Positions 1-6,184 of a stretch of DNA of 7,823 nucleotides are shown here, one piece after another. The position numbers and the translations under genes were made by a program. Source of the stretch: Savagea sp. (GTDB lineage: Bacteria; Bacillota; Bacilli; Bacillales_A; Planococcaceae); the NCBI GenBank assembly GCA_030152585.1, contig JASLJC010000097.1:1-7823 (forward strand). The letters run 5' to 3'. Every line of letters begins with the position of its first letter. The stretch's first letter is position 1. Below the pieces are notes generated by a model. It was not told where the DNA came from. It did not search any database and was given only the letters and a program-made list of their open reading frames with translations.

Positions 1-1331
1 TCAGCTTCAATCATAAAACTTTTCGTACGTGTTTTTACTTTTTTCCATACCGTTTTTCGTTCAGGTACTAAAAAGTTTGGAATTTCCATGAGTAACGGAG
101 TCTGCTCTCCTGGTATCGTTCGATCGACAAGCCATCCTGCAACGAATGCAAAAAGTAAAGATAATAAAAACATCGTCAACAATAACAACAATGAACGATC
201 TCCGAGTAAAGCAACGAAAGCACCAGTTTGAGAAGCACATGGAATCGCTACCGCAACTACCGTTGCCACGATAATTCGTTCCTTTTTACTCGTTGATGTC
301 CGCGTTCCGATAATAGCAGGTACTGCGCAACCGTATCCCATCATAAAAGGAACGATATTACTTCCTTGGATGCCCATTTTTCGTAAAATACCATCGACGA
401 GTGCACCGAGTCGTGGTAAATACCCACTGTCTTCTAATATTGATAAAATGATATAGAAGAAAAAGACATACGGTAAAATTAAAGCAAACGGCCATTCTAT
501 CCCTTTAATTAATACTCCGTATTCCCCTACTAAAATATTTTTGAATGTTCCGTCATTTATAAAAAAATGAACGATCGTATGCATAAGAGGTGTCCATATT
601 TCATAAACAAAAGGTAATAACACGAGAGAACGTAATGCTTTTCCTCCACCTACAACGAGAGCAAAGGCGAGAGTCATCATCAAAATAGCGATAGGAATCC
701 CTGTTTTCGGTCGCATACTCCAATCGCCGAACTTATCTAACAGACTCGGGTTTTTTTCCTCGTACGTAATTACTTCTTCTACTACCTTGTCAATCGGTAA
801 ATCCGGAACGACTGGTGTAATAATCGTTTCTTTTTGATGAATGACGCGTCGTGCTTCCCCGATGATACGTTTTAAACCGATATTCCGTATCGCAACAGTA
901 GGGATTACGCGATGACCGAGAACGTCTTCTAACTTCTTTACATCTACTTCAATACCTTGACGTTCGGCAACATCCGTTAAGTTCATTACAAAAATTAGCG
1001 GAATAGAACGCTCCATTACTTCATAAGCTAAATGTAAACTTTGGTGCAAATTCGTCGCATCTAAAACAAAAATAATCGCATCGGCTCCTTCATCTAAAAA
1101 ACGAACTGCTACTTTTTCTGCCTCAGACTCGACGTCAAGTGAATAAATACCCGGAACATCTATCAGTTCTGCTTGATCTGCATAGAGTGGCATAATCCCT
1201 TTCGTATAACTGACAGTCGTTCCAGTATAATTAGCCGTCATAACTTCTTTTCCAGTTAATTTTGAAAAAAGGACACTTTTTCCGACATTCGGATTTCCGA
1301 ATAATAAAAATTTATGTAACGTTTCACTCAT
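1..1331 (-). CDS. feoB: Ferrous iron transporter FeoB, partial (C-terminus beyond window)
   Basis: FeoB is the GTP-hydrolysing inner-membrane permease for Fe(II). The window holds the first 443 residues; the usual protein is about 600-750. The N-terminal G domain shows G1 GNPNVGKS (12-19), G3 DVPG (58-61) and G4 NLTD (117-120). Membrane segments begin near residue 210, followed by the gate motif GYGCAVPA (332-339) and a second gate region with IPCASQTGAF (363-372). Only about 45 residues separate the G domain from the first helix, so the usual helical GDI spacer is mostly absent. The reading frame overlaps feoA by 8-11 nt. ATG codons at 1334 and 1331 are adjacent and in frame; GAGGTG lies 4 nt before the first and 7 nt before the second, so I prefer 1331. 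It is cotranscribed with feoA from the Fur-controlled promoter. The family assignment is firm; the exact metal preference is not shown by sequence. Confidence 0.95.
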   Translation of the reverse strand, partial: MSETLHKFLLFGNPNVGKSVLFSKLTGKEVMTANYTGTTVSYTKGIMPLYADQAELIDVPGIYSLDVESEAEKVAVRFLDEGADAIIFVLDATNLHQSLHLAYEVMERSIPLIFVMNLTDVAERQGIEVDVKKLEDVLGHRVIPTVAIRNIGLKRIIGEARRVIHQKETIITPVVPDLPIDKVVEEVITYEEKNPSLLDKFGDWSMRPKTGIPIAILMMTLAFALVVGGGKALRSLVLLPFVYEIWTPLMHTIVHFFINDGTFKNILVGEYGVLIKGIEWPFALILPYVFFFYIILSILEDSGYLPRLGALVDGILRKMGIQGSNIVPFMMGYGCAVPAIIGTRTSTSKKERIIVATVVAVAIPCASQTGAFVALLGDRSLLLLLTMFLLSLLFAFVAGWLVDRTIPGEQTPLLMEIPNFLVPERKTVWKKVKTRTKSFMIEA

Positions 1332-1548
1332 CATTTTTCACCTCTTTCACTTTGATTTGCATCGCTAATTCTCGACCAATAGCATAATGACGACCTTTAC
1401 TTTTTACAATTGTCGGTCCTTTCAATAAACCGCGTGAAGCGACAAATATCGATTGTCCTTCTTTTAACCCCATCGCTTGAAACAACGGATAGTGAGGCAT
1501 TTTTACAATTTTATACTGTTTATATTTCGGTACTTCTGCTAAAATCAT
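1324..1548 (-). CDS. feoA: FeoA, small cytosolic partner of FeoB
   Basis: This 74-residue protein fits the SH3-like FeoA family, which binds FeoB on the cytosolic side and supports Fe(II) uptake. The family pattern is visible: a hydrophobic start, MGLKEGQSIFVASRG (residues 26-40), GPTIVKSKG in the middle, and the characteristic end YAIGRELAMQIKV. The ATG start has an excellent Shine-Dalgarno site, GAGGAGG, five bases upstream. The stop codon overlaps the start of feoB (ATGATGAGTGA), so the two are translationally coupled. It is the first gene of a two-gene operon whose promoter carries two Fur boxes. Size and context are typical. Confidence 0.95.
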   Translation of the reverse strand: MILAEVPKYKQYKIVKMPHYPLFQAMGLKEGQSIFVASRGLLKGPTIVKSKGRHYAIGRELAMQIKVKEVKNDE

Positions 1549-1564
1549 GAAACCCTCCTCTAAT

Positions 1565-1579
1565 TGATAATGTTTATCA
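1565..1579 (-). promoter_or_regulatory. Fur box 1, at the transcription start
   Basis: The + strand reads TGATAATGTTTATCA, again 13 of 14 matches to the 7-1-7 Fur consensus. It begins immediately downstream of the expected feoAB start point. Its centre is 29 bp from that of the other Fur box, a bit under three helical turns. Two boxes suggest two Fur dimers and tight repression. Confidence 0.85.
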
Positions 1580-1587
1580 CTATACTC

Positions 1588-1615
1588 ATTATATGAAAAT
1601 GATTATCAATTGCAA
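1588..1615 (-). promoter_or_regulatory. feoAB promoter, sigma-A type
   Basis: Read on the minus strand there is TTGCAA (1615-1610), a 16-base spacer, then a perfect TATAAT (1593-1588). The start point would fall near 1581, giving a leader of about 33 nt before the feoA ATG. Upstream of the -35 the minus strand is very A-rich, like an UP element. The spacer is occupied by a Fur box, which places the promoter under iron control. Confidence 0.85.
1594..1608 (-). promoter_or_regulatory. Fur box 2, inside the promoter spacer
   Basis: The + strand reads TGAAAATGATTATCA, which matches the Bacillus 7-1-7 Fur consensus TGATAAT-N-ATTATCA at 13 of 14 defined bases. It fills the spacer between the -35 and -10 of the feoAB promoter, so Fe-loaded Fur would block RNA polymerase directly. 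Binding is inferred from sequence match and position. Confidence 0.88.
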
Positions 1616-1750
1616 GTATATTTTTTATCATTTTCTTTTTTTTATTTCCTTTTCGGACTCCTTCTTTTTCTTTTCACTTCTTCTTCACCTTTACTTCATT
1701 TAACGACGCTTTTTCTTAATCCTTTGATAAGTTACGTTTAATATCTTTAA
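1616..1750. other. Intergenic pyrimidine/purine-skewed stretch
   Basis: This stretch lies between the terminator of the upstream operon and the feoAB promoter. The + strand is almost all C and T, so the minus strand is purine-rich. No reading frame longer than about 20 codons, no hairpin and no tandem repeat is visible. The part nearest the promoter may act as an A-rich UP element; for the rest I see no function. Confidence 0.5.
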
Positions 1751-1805
1751 AAAAGAAAAGAAAAAAACACCTTAAACGTCTTTTACAATGACGTTTAAAG
1801 TGTTT
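1751..1805 (-). terminator. Intrinsic terminator after the 69-residue membrane protein gene
   Basis: Inverted repeat with arms 1765-1780 and 1790-1805 around a 9-nt loop. Read as minus-strand RNA the 16-bp stem is continuous, with one U-G wobble, and runs into a long U-rich tail (the A tract at 1751-1767). Read as plus-strand RNA the same position is a C-A mismatch and the tail is poor. It therefore ends the operon that finishes at 1831 and insulates feoAB. Confidence 0.9.
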
Positions 1806-1830
1806 CTTAACTTCATTTGGAAATGGTCAC

Positions 1831-2040
1831 TTACCACTTCTTTTTACTTGATGATTCATTCTTTTCTTTTTTTGGGTCCGGATCGTCTTTCGTCCAAAAA
1901 TAAAACACAATAAATGCTGCAACTGGCGCACTTCCTGCGATAGCAAATGATGCGGGTGAATTAAGTGCTAAAAAAATAAGAACGATTAAAAATCCAATTC
2001 CGAATGTTATAAAAAACTTCCAACCTCTCGATAATTTCAT
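1831..2040 (-). CDS. Small membrane protein, two helices, unknown function
   Basis: I do not recognise this 69-residue protein. It shows two hydrophobic segments, about residues 9-26 and 31-49, joined by a short LNSPAS turn. The tail is highly charged (KDDPDPKKEKNESSSKKKW), so both ends should be cytoplasmic. I chose the ATG at 2040, not one 12 codons upstream, because AGGAGGT stands 7 nt before it and the longer form would overlap the previous gene and lack its own ribosome site. It begins 13 nt after the DUF2785 stop and is followed by a terminator, so it is the last gene of the operon. Its job is unknown. Confidence 0.75.
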   Translation of the reverse strand: MKLSRGWKFFITFGIGFLIVLIFLALNSPASFAIAGSAPVAAFIVFYFWTKDDPDPKKEKNESSSKKKW

Positions 2041-2047
2041 TTTTGAT

Positions 2048-2054
2048 ACCTCCT
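2048..2054 (-). promoter_or_regulatory. Shine-Dalgarno site that fixes the start at 2040
   Basis: The minus strand reads AGGAGGT seven bases before the ATG at 2040. Its first base is also the last base of the TGA stop of the preceding DUF2785 gene, so the two genes are closely coupled. Confidence 0.85.
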
Positions 2055-2872
2055 CATATTGACAGATGACGCCCAATTTCTAAAGACAAGACATATTGTA
2101 CTTTTGGCATGACGTGACGAACTTTCAATCCGAAATACAATGTTTTCATTAATTGTAGCGTCATCGTTCGTGCGTGTAAATAGACAGATGTATATCCTTC
2201 ACGTTGTATATAAAACGATAACCGTTCACTCATTTGTTCAACCCATTCGATTAACATTTCTTCTTCTATTTGTTGATCAACGAGTGCTAATATAACACTA
2301 ACGAAACGTTCGTCTTCATCATTTGTCCAAACGTCACCTTTCCAACAATTGTTCGCTATTGCTTGTAACGTTCGAGCGCTATGTACCATCGAATAAGAAG
2401 GATGTTGAATAGCGACACGGTTTAAATCTGCAAAATGCGCAACACTATGGGCAAGACCTTTATCTCCTACTTCATAACGAACATCACGTTCTCGGTCTAA
2501 ATAATAACCAACATTTTCGAATAATAGTTCGAGTTGGCGTTTTTCAAGAAATGGACGCATTGCATCTTTTGCAATCAGTGTAGCCATTAACAATGCACTA
2601 TATGAACGAGCGAATACATCGTCTGTTTTTTCTTCTCCTAATGAGCGTGTTAACATTTGTTCTTCTAATACATATCGAAATAGTAGTGCCATTTCTTCTT
2701 CAGTAATCGTATCGTATGAAATCCATTCAACAAATGTAGAGTAAACATATCGATCTCGAATAGTCGGATTTGTCGAAGCAAGTTGTCGCACCATCTCTTT
2801 TAACAAATCAGCACGCGGATAATCGTGCAATACCGTTTCTTTTTCATCGCGTAATAATTGCTCAATATTCAC
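2054..2872 (-). CDS. DUF2785 family protein
   Basis: This 272-residue soluble protein matches the pattern I know for DUF2785, a family without a settled function. The clearest mark is residues 128-158, where an Arg/Asp-rich run leads to KGLAHSVAHFADL with His142, His146 and Asp149, then a HP pair at 157-158. Family members usually have GWAH here; this one has GLAH. The rest is predicted mostly helical, with no signal peptide or membrane segment. The start is GTG at 2872, after a modest AGGG site five bases upstream; the next Met is at residue 27, too far in. It lies 44 nt after the Nudix gene and 13 nt before the small membrane protein gene. The paired His/Asp could bind a metal, but that is speculation. 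Confidence 0.8.
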   Translation of the reverse strand: MNIEQLLRDEKETVLHDYPRADLLKEMVRQLASTNPTIRDRYVYSTFVEWISYDTITEEEMALLFRYVLEEQMLTRSLGEEKTDDVFARSYSALLMATLIAKDAMRPFLEKRQLELLFENVGYYLDRERDVRYEVGDKGLAHSVAHFADLNRVAIQHPSYSMVHSARTLQAIANNCWKGDVWTNDEDERFVSVILALVDQQIEEEMLIEWVEQMSERLSFYIQREGYTSVYLHARTMTLQLMKTLYFGLKVRHVMPKVQYVLSLEIGRHLSI

Positions 2873-2916
2873 TACATCCCTACTCTCTTTAAACTATTCT
2901 TTATGTTATCATATGT

Positions 2917-3324
2917 TCAATCGTTCGTCTGCTCTAAGAAAGTAAATGCAGCCTTTGTCGTTTCTGTAATATTAGAAGGCCACTCAGTTGGATGAAGCCA
3001 CTGGACCGCTGCGTGTTTTTCTTTTTCTCTATTCATTGGTGTACCTCGAACAATTCGAGCTAAAAAAGTAGGGGCTACCCAATGCATCTGTTCTTCTTGC
3101 AATAAATGATTAGTTACGCCGAGCAAACGAATCAATTCAATTTCAACACCTAACTCCTCATATACTTCTCTACAAATCGCATCTTCTATCCGTTCCATCC
3201 ACTCTACTTTTCCGCCCGGAATACTCCAACATCCTGCTTCTGGTTTTCTTTTTCTTTTCAAAAGGAGCCAACGCCCTGCTTGATCACAAATCACTGCGCC
3301 GACACCTACTTTCGGATGACTCAT
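2917..3324 (-). CDS. Nudix hydrolase, NUDT15-like type
   Basis: Nudix enzymes cleave nucleoside diphosphates linked to another group, using Mg2+. The Nudix box is complete: residues 38-60 fit G-x5-E-x7-REVYEELGV, with Gly38, Glu44, Arg52, Glu53, Glu56, Glu57 and Gly59. The start VGVGAVICD, the WSIPGGKVEW segment before the box and the late EKHAAVQWLHPTEWP segment resemble the NUDT15/MTH2-like subgroup, so a nucleotide clean-up role is likely; the true substrate is not shown. The ATG at 3324 is 7 nt after AAAGGAAG; an adjacent in-frame GTG at 3327 is a possible alternative start. It begins 15 nt after the GDPD stop and so shares its transcript. The length, 135 residues, is normal. Confidence 0.92.
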   Translation of the reverse strand: MSHPKVGVGAVICDQAGRWLLLKRKRKPEAGCWSIPGGKVEWMERIEDAICREVYEELGVEIELIRLLGVTNHLLQEEQMHWVAPTFLARIVRGTPMNREKEKHAAVQWLHPTEWPSNITETTKAAFTFLEQTND

Positions 3325-3339
3325 CACTCTACTTCCTTT

Positions 3340-5052
3340 CTATCTCTCTTTTTGACCGTTTCGCCATAACCAATGTAATCGATCGACAAATGTTCGTTCA
3401 TTTTCGTATGCTTTCCGAATGTCGAGTGCTTCTTTTACTTCATTTGTAATAATGCCTGCTACGCGATCATCCATATATTTTTTTAAGTTTTTTTCTTTTT
3501 TTATCGTCCATACAAAAATACGTTGATTACGTTTTGCCGCTTCTTCAATTAACGCTGCATCGACAGACACTTTTTTCAAACTTAAGTATGTCGCATCGGT
3601 TGATGGCAATGTTTTTTGTTCTTCTGATATTAAATCACTCGTTTCAATTGTTCCGTCTAATTCACGCAACGCTTTCATTTTATCTAAATCCATAGATTGT
3701 GTCATCGATTGATGGGCAATATCGTACGTATACAATAAAGATACGTAATTTTCTAAAAAATTTTCCGATTCATGACCATGAATTTTTAACTCGATTAAAA
3801 GACGTACGTTTAAACGTTTAGCTTCTTCTATAAATGATGAAAACGATGGAATTTCTCCTTTGAATTTTTTGGACTCGATCGGATAACCGACTAGTTCTTC
3901 TGCTGTCATCGTATACAAAGGACGCTCATTTTGGCCGAGTCTTTTTAATGTTTCATCGTGATAGACGACAAATTGACCATCTTTCGTTTCCTGAATATCG
4001 AGTTCAACATAATCTGCTCCTCTTTTTTTCGCTTCTTGCATCGACTCTATCGTGTTTTCTAACGCTTCATTCGAAGCACCTCGATGAGCAATAATTTGCG
4101 TAACCGGTTGGTATAGTGTCGTCGATAAAATGATCGTATTTATGAATATAAAAACGAAAAATAAAATACCGATTTTCATAATGGAAATCGGATGTTTTTC
4201 TTCAAATGAAGAAGGTGATAATTCCACTTCAAATGAAAACGTCGTACTCCATAAATAAAGGAAAAAAATATTAGCTACACCGATAATGAATTGAGCAACC
4301 GTCAATAAGACACTCGCAACGACTGGCAACGCTCGATGTGCCAGTTGTTCAATCATCGCAATACTTGAAAAAAGAACCGTCGTGCTCACAAGCATGATAA
4401 AACATACAATCAAAAACACATTCAATGCCATTAAAGCATATCGTAACGGATATTTCCCGGTTCGTTCCCAACTTTCTTGCCATGCACGACCGAGTTCAAA
4501 ATCGTTTAGTACGAGTTCTTCCAATGTAAAAAAAGAACGAGAACATACAACGACAAACGACAAGACATATACGATATAAATGATAATAAGAGGTGTCGTT
4601 AACATTTGCTCAAAAAAGAATGGTATATGCAATGCTTCGCTTAATGTAGGATGAACGAAAAAGCGTACAAGTGGCAATACAATCAATAAAAGTGGAATAA
4701 AAAACAATAATGTAAGAACAGCTATTGGTTTTCCTTTTCTTTTTAAAAAAGAACGATAAGACGATTGATATTTTTGTCGTTCTATCACATGTCCAAGTGC
4801 ACTAAAACCGAACATTACGAATACGTATAAACTGACGACCATAACGATAGCAACGGCTGGGTGTTCAAAAAATTGTTGAACGAGACGATTCGGTACACGA
4901 ATTGCATTGGACAAAAACAATAAGTGAAACAGTAAGTACGTTAAAAGAGGTGCAATACTTACTGCTTGAAGTACAAGCCATTTCCATGCTTGCTTTTTTA
5001 TAAATACGTGATCATTTTTCATATTGTGTAATGTTTGACGAATATATTCCAT
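3340..5052 (-). CDS. Membrane-anchored glycerophosphodiester phosphodiesterase
   Basis: This enzyme hydrolyses glycerophosphodiesters to glycerol-3-phosphate and an alcohol. It has 570 residues. The N-terminal 315 form the GPDPase membrane domain, with about seven hydrophobic segments (near 24-48, 66-90, 109-133, 150-170, 205-230, 243-269, 293-313). The GDPD domain follows: HRG at 323-325, ENT at 332-334, ELD with Glu350 and Asp352, His365 in VYHDE, Glu421 and Lys423 in LIELK, FVWTI near 513-517, and GIITNEV near 533-539. All expected catalytic and metal residues are present. Positive charges fall in the N-terminus and in the loops near 90-110 and 171-205, so both lie inside and the GDPD domain lies outside. 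It could then act on teichoic acid, lipoteichoic acid or lipid head groups. The ATG has GGGGGAG a few bases upstream. A terminator ends only 17 nt before this start. Confidence 0.93.
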   Translation of the reverse strand: MEYIRQTLHNMKNDHVFIKKQAWKWLVLQAVSIAPLLTYLLFHLLFLSNAIRVPNRLVQQFFEHPAVAIVMVVSLYVFVMFGFSALGHVIERQKYQSSYRSFLKRKGKPIAVLTLLFFIPLLLIVLPLVRFFVHPTLSEALHIPFFFEQMLTTPLIIIYIVYVLSFVVVCSRSFFTLEELVLNDFELGRAWQESWERTGKYPLRYALMALNVFLIVCFIMLVSTTVLFSSIAMIEQLAHRALPVVASVLLTVAQFIIGVANIFFLYLWSTTFSFEVELSPSSFEEKHPISIMKIGILFFVFIFINTIILSTTLYQPVTQIIAHRGASNEALENTIESMQEAKKRGADYVELDIQETKDGQFVVYHDETLKRLGQNERPLYTMTAEELVGYPIESKKFKGEIPSFSSFIEEAKRLNVRLLIELKIHGHESENFLENYVSLLYTYDIAHQSMTQSMDLDKMKALRELDGTIETSDLISEEQKTLPSTDATYLSLKKVSVDAALIEEAAKRNQRIFVWTIKKEKNLKKYMDDRVAGIITNEVKEALDIRKAYENERTFVDRLHWLWRNGQKER

Positions 5053-5069
5053 CTTGTCTCCCCCTCTGT

Positions 5070-5110
5070 AAAAAAATGAAGCTTTCTACTATTGAGAAAG
5101 CTTCATTTTT
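5070..5110 (-). terminator. Strong hairpin terminator between the 89-residue protein gene and the GDPD gene
   Basis: Perfect 16-bp inverted repeat (arms 5072-5087 and 5095-5110) with a 7-nt loop. In minus-strand RNA the stem ends in seven U residues; on the plus strand there are five, so it may work both ways. The stop codon of the upstream gene (5105-5103) lies inside the stem. The GDPD ribosome site begins right after the U tract, leaving no room for a promoter in between. Confidence 0.88.
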
Positions 5111-5372
5111 GAATCTTATTTTTTTGTTCTTTAAATCGCGATACGAATGTTAAAATAACGATCAGTCCAATTGAAAGTACAAACAACTCCCACATATGCG
5201 AAGCTACGTGGTAATACCAACGCTCAATCGGTATTGCAACAGCTCCAGCTGCGAAAAATACGAGAAATGTATGCACGAGCCAACGTTGATTAGGATCGTC
5301 TAACTTTCGATACATCGTGAAAATAATTGCCATTTCAATGAATACTAAAATCGTTAACACTACCATTAACAT
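5103..5372 (-). CDS. Small membrane protein, three helices, unknown function
   Basis: I do not recognise this 89-residue protein. It has three hydrophobic segments, near residues 2-20, 31-49 and 60-78. Short charged loops (YRKLDDPNQR; ERWYYH) lie between them and a basic tail, FKEQKNKIQK, follows. The ATG at 5372 has AAGGGGTG five bases upstream; a second in-frame ATG two codons later cannot be excluded. It starts 50 nt after the sortase stop with no hairpin or clear promoter between, so it is probably cotranscribed with the sortase. Its last codons form one arm of the downstream terminator. A role as a membrane partner of the sortase is possible, but nothing in the sequence shows it. Confidence 0.75.
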   Translation of the reverse strand: MLMVVLTILVFIEMAIIFTMYRKLDDPNQRWLVHTFLVFFAAGAVAIPIERWYYHVASHMWELFVLSIGLIVILTFVSRFKEQKNKIQK

Positions 5373-5422
5373 ACGATCACCCCTTTATACAACGGTACCC
5401 TTTTTTCCCTTTTTCTAACCGA

Positions 5423-6106
5423 TTATTCAGACATAAACCATTTGACGACTTCTTCTTCTGCTTCCTCTAATGGAACTTTTTGAACGAAAGAACCCGTAAC
5501 GATGATTCGATCTGATCCATCTGCTGAATAACAACTGACGAGTGTAAGCAATGTTTGGCCTTCTCTGTCGTTTATTACATCAACACGTTCAGGCATTACA
5601 ACTTCACTATGAATCATTTCATATTCATAAATATATTCTTTATCTGTAATATACATCGGATCGCCTTTTTCTACATGACGAATCGGCGCGAATAAAATCG
5701 TCGGATTTAGCGCATTATGACCGGCTAAAGCATAGTTACCTTGTCCCATTTCTTGGTCTTTTTTCATCGTACCAGCACCACTTAACATATTTTGATGCGT
5801 CGCTCCGATTAAAATCGGTAAATGAACGTCAACTGTCGGTAAAGCAATAGCGCCTATAATACGTGAAGGATCTACTTTTCCATTTACTTCTTCAATTTTC
5901 AAATGACGAACGTCTGAAAAATCGAAGAGATCTTCTTCACTTTCATACGCTTCTTTATTTTTTTTCATTTGTTCAGCATCTACTTCTTTTAACGTCTCAT
6001 TTACTTTTTGTAAAGCTTTTGGCGCAGCGTACCATTGTTTGTATACAAACTGTCCTATAATCGCTACGCCGATTAAAATAAGTGCTATCCCTATTATTCT
6101 TTTCAT
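5423..6106 (-). CDS. srtA: Class A sortase
   Basis: Sortases cut LPXTG-type signals of surface proteins and join them to the cell wall outside the membrane. This 227-residue protein has an N-terminal signal anchor (MKRIIGIALILIGVAIIGQF), a charged linker to about residue 75, and a complete catalytic domain: SGAGTMKKDQEMGQGNYALAGHN with His130, TLVSCY with Cys192, and DRIIVTG with Arg200. The region before the His closely resembles Bacillus SrtA, and the order and spacing fit class A. I chose the ATG at 6106 because GAGGAA stands just upstream. An in-frame ATG at 6133 would give 236 residues but has no ribosome site and puts a basic stretch before the anchor. The gene starts 78 nt after the GlmS-like gene. 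A weak promoter candidate is TTGTCG (6167-6162) with TATTGT (6143-6138), spaced 18. No LPXTG substrate is in the window. Confidence 0.94.
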   Translation of the reverse strand: MKRIIGIALILIGVAIIGQFVYKQWYAAPKALQKVNETLKEVDAEQMKKNKEAYESEEDLFDFSDVRHLKIEEVNGKVDPSRIIGAIALPTVDVHLPILIGATHQNMLSGAGTMKKDQEMGQGNYALAGHNALNPTILFAPIRHVEKGDPMYITDKEYIYEYEMIHSEVVMPERVDVINDREGQTLLTLVSCYSADGSDRIIVTGSFVQKVPLEEAEEEVVKWFMSE

Positions 6107-6110
6107 TTTC

Positions 6111-6116
6111 TTCCTC
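6111..6116 (-). promoter_or_regulatory. Shine-Dalgarno site that fixes the sortase start
   Basis: The minus strand reads GAGGAA four bases (GAGG six bases) before the ATG at 6106. No comparable purine site precedes the upstream ATG at 6133, where the sequence is ATTGTAGAA. This decides for the shorter sortase that begins directly with its signal anchor. Confidence 0.75.
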
Positions 6117-6184
6117 ACTTTCTCTATTACCATTTCTACAATACACGATAGAGAAAGTTTTCGACAACATTTTACTTTCTTCTT

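Noticed and set aside
2041..2076. Upstream extension of the 69-residue membrane protein by 12 codons
   Set aside because: It would overlap the DUF2785 coding end, and the strong AGGAGGT site serves the ATG at 2040.
2900..2916. TATGAT as a -10 box before the DUF2785 gene
   Set aside because: No acceptable -35 sequence lies 16-18 bases upstream, and the gene is well explained by read-through from the Nudix gene.
4382..4579. Plus-strand reading frame of 65 codons
   Set aside because: It lies antisense to the membrane domain of the GDPD gene, is low in complexity and shows no family motif.
5373..5422. CGGT...ACCG pairing between the sortase and the 89-residue gene
   Set aside because: Four pairs around a loop of some 20 bases without a U tail are expected by chance.
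5863..6060. Plus-strand reading frame of 65 codons opposite the sortase
   Set aside because: Its product is a Leu/Phe/His-rich string mirroring the sortase linker; there is no recognisable domain and the sortase is certain.
6152..6180. Inverted repeat AGAAAGT / ACTTTCT between the GlmS-like gene and the sortase
   Set aside because: It has only seven A/T-rich pairs, a 15-nt loop and no U tract in either direction, so it is not a convincing terminator.
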